From positions 434,001 through 498,000 of the forward strand of contig NZ_JAFAIX010000013.1 of NCBI RefSeq assembly GCF_019236475.1: a stretch of 64,000 nt of DNA, in the 5' to 3' direction. The DNA comes from Chitinophaga sp. (GTDB taxonomy: Bacteria > Bacteroidota > Bacteroidia > Chitinophagales > Chitinophagaceae). The notes beneath the pieces were generated by a model that saw nothing but the letters and a program-made list of their open reading frames with translations, made no database searches and had not been told where the DNA came from. Shown here piece after piece: positions 50,985 through 59,848 of this stretch. The position numbers were made by a program, and so were the translations under genes. How positions within the stretch are numbered: position 1 is the stretch's first letter; each line of letters begins with the position of its first letter.

Positions 50985-52124
50985 TTATTGGTAAGTTCCT
51001 TTCACCACTTCTTCGGCCAGGCCAAAAGAAAGTGTCATACCCGCACCACCAAGGCCATTCACGATGGTAACATCTTTTTCTGGTGAGAATACCAGCTCCG
51101 TTTTACCGTTTTTCAGTTTCGGATAGATGCCGTGCCATTGCTCCTGAATAGTAAGATCTGGCGCCTGGAGGAAGGTGTGCATATATTTCAAGATGAGGTC
51201 ATTGATGAATGCCTTATCGAATGGTTCGAAGTCAGGACCATACTCATGAGAATCCCCGATGGTCAGCTCTCCTGCTCCATTCTGGGATATCAGCAGGTGT
51301 ATGCCCCATTTTACATATTCCGGCATTTCTTTTTCCACACGTTGTTTTACCGCTTCGAGGGTAGTACAACTGTTGAAAGACGCGTAATGCAGCAGGGTAA
51401 GGCCAGCACAGAGCGCAGGACCCAGTTGCCAGTTGCCCGGTTGTGGAATGGTACGCATCATTTGCAATTTGCACTTAGTGATATACGCTTGCGCAAACTC
51501 AGCAGGATAAAGCGTTTCGAAGTCGGCCCCACTACATACATACACTTGATCTACCTTCCATTTTTCATCTTTTGTTTCGATGTAAGGCATATTGATCGCA
51601 TTCACAGCGGTACCAAAACGAAGGGTTACATTCATTTGTTCTCCGAGGTATTTCGCGATGCCAGCACTTGCCAGACGTGGGTTTACCGTCATTTCTGTCT
51701 TACTCCACATCGCACCCAGTAAACCTTCTGTTTTCACAGCTTGGGTATATTTTCCGATGTTGGCTGGGGTAATCAGTTCGCAATCATAACCATTTGCAGC
51801 AGCATTACCGGTGAATTCTTCCAGTACTGCCAGCTCGTCTTTTTCGTATACCAGGTGCAGTGATCCGGTAGGTTGGCATTGGATACCTGTAGCCGCAGCC
51901 ACTTCCAGCCAAGTTTCCCTGCTGTGCATAGCCCTGTTATACATTTTACCAGCCGTCTGGCCGATAGGCCAAACTAAACCAAAGTTCCTGATGGATGCGC
52001 TGATAGCTTTACTGTTCCTTTCAAACAATACTACCTTTCTTCCCTGTTTAGCCAGTTTATATGCCATTGCTAGACCTACAATCCCGGCGCCGATTACGGC
52101 TACTTCCGCCTGTTGTTGTTGCAT
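50985..52124 (-). CDS. FAD-dependent oxidoreductase (TIGR03364, aminophosphonate type)
   Basis: 379 aa, cytosolic. N-terminal FAD-binding site V-I-G-A-G-I-V-G-L-A, then the DAO-fold substrate domain; the C-terminal V-N-G-L-G-G-A-G-M-T-L-S-F-G-L-A closes the FAD site. The family (glycine oxidase-like) is typically encoded beside phosphonatase-like hydrolases and is proposed to oxidise an aminophosphonate or its N-methylated form. Exactly that neighbour lies 15 nt upstream. The exact substrate remains inferred. Confidence 0.85.
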   Translation of the reverse strand: MQQQQAEVAVIGAGIVGLAMAYKLAKQGRKVVLFERNSKAISASIRNFGLVWPIGQTAGKMYNRAMHSRETWLEVAAATGIQCQPTGSLHLVYEKDELAVLEEFTGNAAANGYDCELITPANIGKYTQAVKTEGLLGAMWSKTEMTVNPRLASAGIAKYLGEQMNVTLRFGTAVNAINMPYIETKDEKWKVDQVYVCSGADFETLYPAEFAQAYITKCKLQMMRTIPQPGNWQLGPALCAGLTLLHYASFNSCTTLEAVKQRVEKEMPEYVKWGIHLLISQNGAGELTIGDSHEYGPDFEPFDKAFINDLILKYMHTFLQAPDLTIQEQWHGIYPKLKNGKTELVFSPEKDVTIVNGLGGAGMTLSFGLAEEVVKGTYQ

Positions 52125-52139
52125 GAGAAGGTGAATATT

Positions 52140-52817
52140 TTAGATAATAGTGAGTAATTCGTCCAGTTTTGAAATCAGGTGGGTATGTGGACCTTTGGCC
52201 AGTTCCTCACGAGTGTAAGCGCCAGTGGTAACACCAGCAACTACGCTACAACCCGCGTTGGTACCCTCTTCCAGGTCGGAGGTGGTATCGCCGATTTTTG
52301 CAACAGCCGTAATAGTGCCGATTTCCAACTGCTCCATCAGACGGTAAATCATATAAGGATATGGACGTCCGTGCGGTACTTCATCGCTGGTAGCCACGGC
52401 ATCAATCAATCCCTTTTCCTGCCAGCCAGTACGCTGTAGGATTACATTGGTGATATCTCTGCTAAAACCTGTATCCAGGGCTATTTTAATACCTTTCTGT
52501 TTCAAAGCGGCAAATACGGCGGAAACACCTTCTTTCTCGCGAACAGCAGGACTAGTAGCATAGTGAGCTTTCATTTTTTCCACGAAGATCTCATGGAGCG
52601 AATGGATAAACTGATCATCCGCATGGCGGGCATCCTGTTTTTCACGGAGCAGGTAACGGATTGCAAAGGGCTTTGCATATCCCATCACTTCATTTACTTC
52701 ATCCAGTGTAACATCCACACCGGCAGTTTTTATCGCATGCTGCAATACCTGCGCAACATTCGACTCATCATGCAAGGTCGTTCCTGCAATATCAAAAACA
52801 GCTAACTGTATTCCCAT
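52140..52817 (-). CDS. Phosphonatase-like HAD hydrolase (TIGR03351)
   Basis: 225 aa, haloacid dehalogenase superfamily. The nucleophile loop reads F-D-I-A-G-T-T: Asp9 is the nucleophile, and the usual second Asp is Ala, as in phosphonoacetaldehyde hydrolase (PhnX). The cap has M-G-Y-A-K, with a Lys at the place of the PhnX Schiff-base lysine (aligned by eye). G-D-T-T-S-D-L-E is the metal motif. Paired with the FAD enzyme, it fits a two-step aminophosphonate breakdown: oxidative deamination, then C-P bond cleavage. No phosphonate transporter is nearby. Confidence 0.88.
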   Translation of the reverse strand: MGIQLAVFDIAGTTLHDESNVAQVLQHAIKTAGVDVTLDEVNEVMGYAKPFAIRYLLREKQDARHADDQFIHSLHEIFVEKMKAHYATSPAVREKEGVSAVFAALKQKGIKIALDTGFSRDITNVILQRTGWQEKGLIDAVATSDEVPHGRPYPYMIYRLMEQLEIGTITAVAKIGDTTSDLEEGTNAGCSVVAGVTTGAYTREELAKGPHTHLISKLDELLTII

Positions 52818-52840
52818 CTGACTATGTATTAATTACACGA

Positions 52841-52848
52841 CAAAGGTA
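52841..52848 (-). promoter_or_regulatory. -7 promoter box for the phosphonatase-like operon
   Basis: Reads TACCTTTG on the minus strand, 23 nt before ATG 52817. Confidence 0.6.
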
Positions 52849-52929
52849 ATACACCAACTAAAATAAAGTTTAGCATTTATAAACAATTAACACAGGGTTA
52901 ATCTGTTCATAAAAGACAGAGGTCCGGGC

Positions 52930-53535
52930 TTAGAAGCCCAGACCTACACCTGCTCTGTATATAAGACCATTATTATAAGGAGAACGGCTGTCTTGCAGCA
53001 CATCGTAGAGGATAGAGAAGCTGATACCTACTCTGCCGCCTACACCCTGGGTATAACCGGCGCCCATGAGGAGACTGGGAACCACATAGTTGCTTTTGGT
53101 AGTACTAGGCTTATAATTCCCTGTAGGATCGTAGTAATAAGTGGTTTTCTGGGAGATAGCATTGTATTCTGGCTGCACATGCGCAAACAACTGTGGAATA
53201 GGGTATACACGGCCCCAAACGCCACCGCCTAAAACGGTATAAGATTCACGCCTTAATGTATTACCACCATAATCCCGGTAACGCATCTGTGCATACTGCG
53301 CATTGATGTTAATACCGGCTGCGAGATAGTTGTTGAAGCGGTAACCCACTAACGGAGAGATTTCCACACTGGTATAATCTCCGAAAACGGCTCCCAAAGC
53401 ACCTCCCAAGATCAATTTGCTTGGATCAAATCCACTCTGAACGGGTGCTTTTCTAACAGTATCTGTTTTATAATACTGGGCATATGTCATTTGCATACCT
53501 GTCAGCAGCAACAAACTTAACAGCAGCTTCTTCAT
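52930..53535 (-). CDS. Small outer-membrane beta-barrel protein, unknown function
   Basis: About 201 aa, with a signal peptide (M-K-K-L-L-L-S-L… ending M-T-Y-A-Q). The mature part has alternating hydrophobic strands rich in Tyr and Gly (V-G-Y-R-F-N-N-Y-L-A-A-G-I; G-R-V-Y-P-I-P-Q-L-F-A-H-V-Q-P-E-Y-N) and ends in an aromatic residue, all typical of an 8-strand barrel. I do not recognise a specific family. The start at 53535 is chosen because the longer frame would overlap the upstream oxidase stop at 53546. The 10-nt spacing suggests one mRNA with that oxidase. Confidence 0.75.
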   Translation of the reverse strand: MKKLLLSLLLLTGMQMTYAQYYKTDTVRKAPVQSGFDPSKLILGGALGAVFGDYTSVEISPLVGYRFNNYLAAGININAQYAQMRYRDYGGNTLRRESYTVLGGGVWGRVYPIPQLFAHVQPEYNAISQKTTYYYDPTGNYKPSTTKSNYVVPSLLMGAGYTQGVGGRVGISFSILYDVLQDSRSPYNNGLIYRAGVGLGF

Positions 53536-53545
53536 ATATCTGTTT

Positions 53546-54955
53546 TTAGCAATCAAATATTTTACCTCTGTTGAGGATATTATTGGGATCAAATATCTGT
53601 TTTATTTGCTTCATAATGTTCATGGAAGTGCTGTCAAATACTATATCCATATAGTTTTTTTGTACCAGTCCAATACCATGCTCACCGGAGATAGTTCCCT
53701 TCAGTTGTTTCACCAGTTGAAAGATTTCTCGTATACCTTCCGTGAGGGTACCGTTCCATTGCTCTTCTGTGAGTTCACCACGAATGATGTTCACATGGAG
53801 GTTTCCATCACCGGCATGACCATAGCATACGGAATGGAAGCCATATTTACGACCGATATCTTTCACCCCTTTCAGCAGTACCGGCAGTTCTGCCCTTGGC
53901 ACTACGGTATCTTCTTCTTTGTACACAGAATTCGCTTTCACTGCTTCGGCCACACGTCTGCGCAGCTTCCAAAGCTCATCTTTCTGAGTAGAATCTTCTG
54001 CAAACAAGATTTCTCCTATATCAAACCCTTCTACCACGCCGGCAATACCTTCCATTTCCTGCATTAGGACTTCAGGATAGTTGCCATCCACTTCAATCAA
54101 CAGGTGGGCCTGGATATCATCAGGAATTTGAACGGTGCTGCTTTGTACGAACTGAGATACCCAATCCAGTGCATCTCTTTCCATAAATTCCATAGCACTC
54201 GGCGTATAGCCTGCGCGGAAAATGGCGCTCACCGCGGCACAGGCACTCTCCGCAGAACGGAAGGGTACCAACATCAGTAAATCATGCTTAGGCAGCGGAA
54301 TCAGCTTCAGTACAATTTTAGTAACGATTCCCAGTGTTCCTTCACTACCTACTACCAGTTGTGTAAGGTTATATCCAGTCGCATTTTTCAATACATTGGC
54401 GCCTGTCCAGATCACTTCACCAGATGGAAGTACCATTTCGAGGTTAAGTACGTAATCCTTTACCACACCATATTTCACTGCTTTAGGACCGCCGGAATTT
54501 TCAGCGATATTCCCACCAATAAAGCAGGTACCACGACTACTTGGATCTGGCGGGTAAAACAACCCTTTTTCCTTTACAGCATTTTGCAGTACTTCTGTGA
54601 TAACACCCGGTTCTGTGGTTACCTGCAGATTACGTTCATCTATATCCAGAATGTGATTGAATCTTTCCATGGAAATCAGCACACCGCCAAACTGGGCGAG
54701 CGCGCCACCGCTAAGGCCTGTACCGCCACCACGGGGAGTTACGGGCAGTAATTCACGCTGACAAAGCTGCATGATCTTACTTACCTGTTCTGTGGTTTCC
54801 GGCTTAACTACTACCTCTGGTAAATAATGCAAATCTTCTGTTTCGTCATGTGCATAGTGGCTCAGACTTTCTTCGTCCACTAGCACGTTTTTATCGCCTA
54901 ATATTTCGCGCAATGCCGCTACATGCGCGGCGGTTACTTTATTCAATGTGGTCAT
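53546..54955 (-). CDS. FAD-linked oxidase, GlcD/D-lactate dehydrogenase type
   Basis: 469 aa. A PCMH FAD-binding domain (P-R-G-G-G-T-G-L-S-G-G; then G-G-N-I-A-E-N-S-G-G; V-V-G-S-E-G-T-L-G-I-V) is followed by the FAD-oxidase C-terminal domain with the metal-binding H-A-G-D-G-N-L-H and E-H-G-I-G. Members oxidise D-lactate, glycolate or other 2-hydroxy acids and pass electrons to quinone or cytochrome. The substrate is not decided by sequence. No FeS partner is adjacent. Confidence 0.92.
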   Translation of the reverse strand: MTTLNKVTAAHVAALREILGDKNVLVDEESLSHYAHDETEDLHYLPEVVVKPETTEQVSKIMQLCQRELLPVTPRGGGTGLSGGALAQFGGVLISMERFNHILDIDERNLQVTTEPGVITEVLQNAVKEKGLFYPPDPSSRGTCFIGGNIAENSGGPKAVKYGVVKDYVLNLEMVLPSGEVIWTGANVLKNATGYNLTQLVVGSEGTLGIVTKIVLKLIPLPKHDLLMLVPFRSAESACAAVSAIFRAGYTPSAMEFMERDALDWVSQFVQSSTVQIPDDIQAHLLIEVDGNYPEVLMQEMEGIAGVVEGFDIGEILFAEDSTQKDELWKLRRRVAEAVKANSVYKEEDTVVPRAELPVLLKGVKDIGRKYGFHSVCYGHAGDGNLHVNIIRGELTEEQWNGTLTEGIREIFQLVKQLKGTISGEHGIGLVQKNYMDIVFDSTSMNIMKQIKQIFDPNNILNRGKIFDC

Positions 54956-54959
54956 GTAA

Positions 54960-54967
54960 CAAAAGTA
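54960..54967 (-). promoter_or_regulatory. -7 promoter box for the GlcD-type oxidase
   Basis: Reads TACTTTTG on the minus strand and ends 4 nt before the ATG. Confidence 0.6.
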
Positions 54968-54984
54968 ATCAATAAGCAGAAGAA

Positions 54985-56007
54985 TTAAAATGAAGGACAG
55001 AAGGTGGAGCGGATCGCATCTGAAAACGATCTGTTCTTGTACATGCCGGTATAGATAATACCTATCTCATACGCCCCTCTGCTGCTATTGGCGGCGGCCA
55101 ACTGGGAAGTGGTCACATCATAGCTGAACATCAGTTTAATATTACTTAACTGATAGCCTACCAAGAAGATAGCAGCATCGTTTCCACGATAGTATAATCC
55201 GCCATAAGCTTGCTGGGTGCCATCACCAGAAACATTATAGGCCGCATTTAAACCTATAGCAAGCTCGTGCGTATTTGATTGCTGCGTGAAGTACGCGCCA
55301 GGATTAAGGATCACCTTATCGCTCATTTTAAAGCTACCATTCAGGAAGCCGATATATCTGCGGGGCACTTTATTATCGGTATTATAAAACGTTTCCCTCG
55401 GCGTATTCACATGCTGTACAGAGAAACCGGCATTAAAATAAATATTATCAGTAGGGAAATAGGCATAATTCATACCTACCTGTAAGTCGAAATAATTGGT
55501 ACTGGAAGAGTTGATAGGCTCCGCTGTGGGAACCCTGGCATCAAAGAATTTTCCATTCCACTGATCGCCAAATACTAGTTTGGTGATATCTACTCTTTTA
55601 TTGGCGGTTCCAGCATTGAATCCCAGGGAAAGTAGGCTGCTATTGCCTAATAACTGATGATAGGCAATAGATCCATAGGCTTTTGTTGACGAGAGATTGC
55701 CAGCTCCCGCCACATCACGGAGCACCACAGCGCCTAGGCCCAGCCATCCGTAGTTAAGACGGTCCCGGAATACTTGCCAATCGCCAAATGCGGACATGGT
55801 TTTATATGGAACAGGGATAGAAGTCCACTGATCTCTATAATTGACACCCAGGCGGTAGTTACCGTCGGGAATGAATCCTGTGTTAGCCGGATTGGTGGTC
55901 AATGGAGAGTTGAAGAACTGCGAAAAATGCAGGTCCTGCGCATATCCGTGAAGACCGGCGATCAACAGCAGGACTACACCTGCGGTAATTTTAACTAGCT
56001 GCTTCAT
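54985..56007 (-). CDS. PorP/SprF-family outer-membrane protein (second)
   Basis: 340 aa, with a signal peptide (ends G-Y-A-Q) and the family opening D-L-H-F-S-Q-F-F, N-P-A-N-T-G-F, Y-R-D-Q-W-T-S-I-P-V-P-Y. A beta-barrel rhythm follows, ending in F. Its start lies 7 nt after the stop of the 1,225-aa type B cargo gene, so it is its dedicated partner. Confidence 0.93.
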   Translation of the reverse strand: MKQLVKITAGVVLLLIAGLHGYAQDLHFSQFFNSPLTTNPANTGFIPDGNYRLGVNYRDQWTSIPVPYKTMSAFGDWQVFRDRLNYGWLGLGAVVLRDVAGAGNLSSTKAYGSIAYHQLLGNSSLLSLGFNAGTANKRVDITKLVFGDQWNGKFFDARVPTAEPINSSSTNYFDLQVGMNYAYFPTDNIYFNAGFSVQHVNTPRETFYNTDNKVPRRYIGFLNGSFKMSDKVILNPGAYFTQQSNTHELAIGLNAAYNVSGDGTQQAYGGLYYRGNDAAIFLVGYQLSNIKLMFSYDVTTSQLAAANSSRGAYEIGIIYTGMYKNRSFSDAIRSTFCPSF

Positions 56008-56014
56008 GTGTCAT

Positions 56015-59000
56015 CTATCTTAACAAGGTTACACTTCCCTGACGACTACCTTTGGTTCCGTCGTTAAATTCAATACTTACAACATATGCATATGCGTCCA
56101 TAGGCATAGGTTCTCCTTTGAACTTACCATCCCAGCCCATACGATAGTCATTGGTCTCAAATACCAGTTGTCCCCAACGACTGAAAATCTTCAGGTTAAA
56201 TTTGGATACACCGAATGCTTTCACATAAAAGACATCATTGTTACCATCTCCATTTGGTGAAAACGCGTTAGGCACGTCGAATAACGGCACCACAATAGCG
56301 CTCACGTTCTCACATACAGTAGAGTCACACCCTTCCGGATTAAATGCAGTCAAGCACACCAAGAATGTTCCTGTCGTATTATACTGGTGAACTGGTTGTG
56401 CCTGCGATGTAGAATCTCCATCTCCAAAATTCCAGTGATAAGAAGTAGCATTCAAACTTAAATTTCTGAATTGAACAGGGGTATTTTCAACCGGTTTCAC
56501 CGGTGTAAAATCGAATTTAGGTTGTGGTAGCGGTGCTACCAATACCGTCCGCATGACGCTGTCTATCAGGTTACAGGTGGTACTATCCTTTACTACCAAT
56601 TTGATGTTAATCAATCCAGGCGTGAGGAAAGTATGCTGCGGAGAAGCATCCGTAGATGGATGTGTAGGATCGTCGGAGAATGTCCATACGAAACTTTGTC
56701 CACCCATAGAGGTATTGTTAATCACCAGCGTAGTACCCACGCAAACAGTATCAGGCATTACAAACTGTGCCTTCACGTTGACGGCTACACGTAATGCAAT
56801 ACTTTCTGTTTGTGGTGCATTACAATAGTTGGTATCAATCAGTGTCAGTTTTACGTTGTAAAGGCCTGGCGCCGGATACACATGTGAATATGGGAATGTA
56901 GGCGGATTTTGTAATACATAAATCGGCGGGCCGTCTCCATAATCGAAGATAAAGGAGCTATCGCGGAATCCTCCGATTGGCGTTGAGTTATTGAGGAATT
57001 CATACTTCAAAGCCTCGCATGGCGGAAGTCTTTTAGGCTGTAAGTCCAGGATAGCTTTGTTGGTACCTGCTTTAATATCAATATAAGCGGTATCAGCGCC
57101 ATTACAGGTAGTCGGGTCTGTCTTAATCAATCTTACGCGATAAATACCCACCGCTGTAAATGCATGTTTCACTGTATCCAACGCAGTACCCACTACTTCC
57201 GCTGATCCATCTCCGAAATTCCAGCGATAAGTAGACGTATTCACATATACCTGTGTGGTATCCAGGAAAGTAACAGGGTCAGGAATACAATAATTATTTT
57301 TTCTTTCCAGCGTTTTGATACCCGCTTTTACCCCATCCAAATTAAAGGCGATTTTCAGCGCACCAAAATTACAGGAAGGCGGTGGTGTACTGCTGTAGGC
57401 GCCAGGTGTTGTTGGATAGCGCGGTTTAGCACTACCGGTATTACACCATGCACAGATACCCTGGTAAATCACACCATTTCTATCGAAGCGACTGGTACCA
57501 CCATCTACGTGTTCATACAAACCTGCACCACCGAAGTAACTTCCGAAAAGTATATCTGTTACATCTTTCTGCAATACGATGAAGTAAAAATCCATACCGT
57601 CTGTAATGGCCTGCAATGGATTTTTCAGTGGCAATCCACCTGTACCAGAATTCGGATATCCTTCAGCAGGATTAATACCACCACCCCAGCCAGATACATA
57701 TACGTTTTCGCATCTATCAACAAGGAATGCAGTAGGGGAGATGGAAGGCAATTTTGATATAGAACGACTCTTACCAAATGTAGTAGAGTAAACGATATCG
57801 GATAAATCCGGTTGCAGTTTCATGATAAACTGCGCCGCATTCTGATTATAAAATGTGGCAGTTCCTGCGGGTTGTTTAATAGGCCATACCCCTTCTGTAG
57901 TACCGGTCACATATATGAAGCCTTTGGTATCCATTTGAATACCATAGATCTGATCAGCTTGACCATCTGTAGACCCTACATAAGTGCTTTGAATGATCGC
58001 GCTACCATCACTTTTAATATGCGCGATAAAGCCATCGCAAACCCCACCAGTATAAGTGCCTTTATAGGAAGCGCCGCTCGTACCAGGGAAGTCTGTACTT
58101 GCTGTTCCACCCGCTACATACAATGATTGCAAGTCATTCAACGCAATTACAAAACCGGCGTCTTCTTTAGTACCGCCCAGGAAGCTTGCCCAAACGATAT
58201 CCTGACAGAGTGGGTTAATTTTCATCACCACTCCATCCTGTGCACCCGCAAAAGTGCTCTGGAATACGCCACCAGTAACAGGGAAATTAGTAGAACGGGT
58301 ACAACTTGCCACATAGATATATCCAGCGTTATCCACCACTACTTCACTACGGGCATCGTCTCCGTAATTTCTCAATAAGGTAGAAGCGCCACCGGCACGC
58401 TGATCGCGGATATTCACCCCATCATCAGAGGAACCACCAATTACAAGCGATCCCACCATTTTATCGCCACCAGCGGAAAGCATGCTCACTGCGATATCCC
58501 AGCCACCGCGACTCCCAATCACTTTTGTAAAGGGATAATTGCCAGACTTAGTTCTGCCGGAAATTACCAACTCTTTATTTTTATTGACGAAGAGACTATG
58601 CGGTTGTTCCATATCGTTACCACCGATGAAAGTACAATACACCAAACCGGTTCCGTTGGGTGTGAATTTCTGTATCCCGATGTCGATATTTCCCATGTAA
58701 CCGCCTTGGAAAGCGCCAGGAGTCACTGGATAGGCTTGTCCGAAAACGATACCGCCACCGTAGAAGTAACCATCGCTGTCGTAAGTAGCAGTAAAGCCCC
58801 AGTTATCAGCGCGGGAACCGGATACAGTAGAGAACACATAAGTAGGATCGATAATCAGCGGAAACGCATTGTTGTAACTGCCGATTTTAAATCCTAATTT
58901 ATTACCATTCAGTTTGTAGCTAACCTTAACGGATACACGCTCACCGTTAACATACTGATATGCATAAGGTAATTGTTCCACTACATCACCTACGGTCGTA

Positions 59001-59692
59001 TGCACAATCAGTTGTCCTTTCTTGATTTCCAGGGAAGAAGTACCGGTGTATTCCAACTGTATTTGATCTGGATTAGCCCCGGGATTCACGATCATGTCGT
59101 ACTTCAATGTAGAAGCTTCGGAGTACACATGCGCATCAATACCCGTATAAATTTCGTGGTAATTAACGCCTTGATAAGAGAACACATGGGAAGCCCATTT
59201 ACTTTGATCGTCGCCGATGAAGTAGTTATTATAGTATTCCTGTTTCTTTTCAGGTTCTATGGTAGCGTTAGGATTACTGTTGAGGAAATTCACCGTATAG
59301 GCATGACCGTGAATTTCAGGCATCTTATCTGGAGCAGCTTCTTTCCTGGTGACGCCTGCTATTTGTTGGCCATTGATATAGGCCCTACTTTGTACCCAAA
59401 CGGTATCGCCTGTATGCGAGTGGCCGTGAATGTATTCGTACATTTTTTCCATATCCTTTGGATCAAGGATACTGAACGTAAAGCCAGTTTTACGCAGGAA
59501 TACCGCACCGGCATCCAGATCGGTTTTATAGAGGACATCGGGGTTCCACTGTCCTTTATTCTCCGCGAATGTAAGCGGGGAATAGTTTTTATAATTAGCG
59601 GTTTGCTGCGCTCCTGCATTAGCAGTGAACAGCATAAGGATAATCATTCCAACAAATCCGATCGGGAGGGTAAATTTCAACGGGATAAGCAT
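56015..59692 (-). CDS. Type B T9SS cargo protein with SBBP-type repeats and PKD domains
   Basis: 1,225 aa. A signal peptide (ends A-G-A-Q-Q) precedes a DUF7948-like N-terminal domain (about 35-290; opening F-A-E-N-K-G-Q-W-N). Several beta-propeller-like SBBP repeats (about 300-760) of the form Y-S-T-x-x-G-G-S/N…D-x-x-Y-V-A-G follow, then about four PKD modules, and a type B sorting domain (V-P-N-A-F-S-P-N-G-D-G-N-N-D; F-S-R-W-G-Q-L-V-F; end G-S-V-T-L-L-R). It is a cell-surface or secreted protein exported by the type IX system. The PorP partner is encoded directly downstream. Confidence 0.92.
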   Translation of the reverse strand: MLIPLKFTLPIGFVGMIILMLFTANAGAQQTANYKNYSPLTFAENKGQWNPDVLYKTDLDAGAVFLRKTGFTFSILDPKDMEKMYEYIHGHSHTGDTVWVQSRAYINGQQIAGVTRKEAAPDKMPEIHGHAYTVNFLNSNPNATIEPEKKQEYYNNYFIGDDQSKWASHVFSYQGVNYHEIYTGIDAHVYSEASTLKYDMIVNPGANPDQIQLEYTGTSSLEIKKGQLIVHTTVGDVVEQLPYAYQYVNGERVSVKVSYKLNGNKLGFKIGSYNNAFPLIIDPTYVFSTVSGSRADNWGFTATYDSDGYFYGGGIVFGQAYPVTPGAFQGGYMGNIDIGIQKFTPNGTGLVYCTFIGGNDMEQPHSLFVNKNKELVISGRTKSGNYPFTKVIGSRGGWDIAVSMLSAGGDKMVGSLVIGGSSDDGVNIRDQRAGGASTLLRNYGDDARSEVVVDNAGYIYVASCTRSTNFPVTGGVFQSTFAGAQDGVVMKINPLCQDIVWASFLGGTKEDAGFVIALNDLQSLYVAGGTASTDFPGTSGASYKGTYTGGVCDGFIAHIKSDGSAIIQSTYVGSTDGQADQIYGIQMDTKGFIYVTGTTEGVWPIKQPAGTATFYNQNAAQFIMKLQPDLSDIVYSTTFGKSRSISKLPSISPTAFLVDRCENVYVSGWGGGINPAEGYPNSGTGGLPLKNPLQAITDGMDFYFIVLQKDVTDILFGSYFGGAGLYEHVDGGTSRFDRNGVIYQGICAWCNTGSAKPRYPTTPGAYSSTPPPSCNFGALKIAFNLDGVKAGIKTLERKNNYCIPDPVTFLDTTQVYVNTSTYRWNFGDGSAEVVGTALDTVKHAFTAVGIYRVRLIKTDPTTCNGADTAYIDIKAGTNKAILDLQPKRLPPCEALKYEFLNNSTPIGGFRDSSFIFDYGDGPPIYVLQNPPTFPYSHVYPAPGLYNVKLTLIDTNYCNAPQTESIALRVAVNVKAQFVMPDTVCVGTTLVINNTSMGGQSFVWTFSDDPTHPSTDASPQHTFLTPGLINIKLVVKDSTTCNLIDSVMRTVLVAPLPQPKFDFTPVKPVENTPVQFRNLSLNATSYHWNFGDGDSTSQAQPVHQYNTTGTFLVCLTAFNPEGCDSTVCENVSAIVVPLFDVPNAFSPNGDGNNDVFYVKAFGVSKFNLKIFSRWGQLVFETNDYRMGWDGKFKGEPMPMDAYAYVVSIEFNDGTKGSRQGSVTLLR

Positions 59693-59848
59693 TTTAAATT
59701 ATCTGAAAAATCTAATATACTATTATAAACGCACAAGCCAACCTAATTGTTACGGTGTCATACACAATAACTTACACACTTTTAAGGGTTATCTTGGTTA
59801 CTGATACTGAAAATTTAGACGGCGATATATAATAAACGTTAAAACCGG

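Noticed and set aside
53536..53592. 19-residue N-terminal extension of the small barrel protein
   Set aside because: It would overlap the upstream oxidase stop codon and place charged residues before a clear signal peptide.
58973..59728. 251-codon plus-strand frame opposite the 1,225-aa cargo gene
   Set aside because: Antisense shadow; His/Val/Ile-rich without domain, while the minus frame has signal peptide, repeats and sorting domain.
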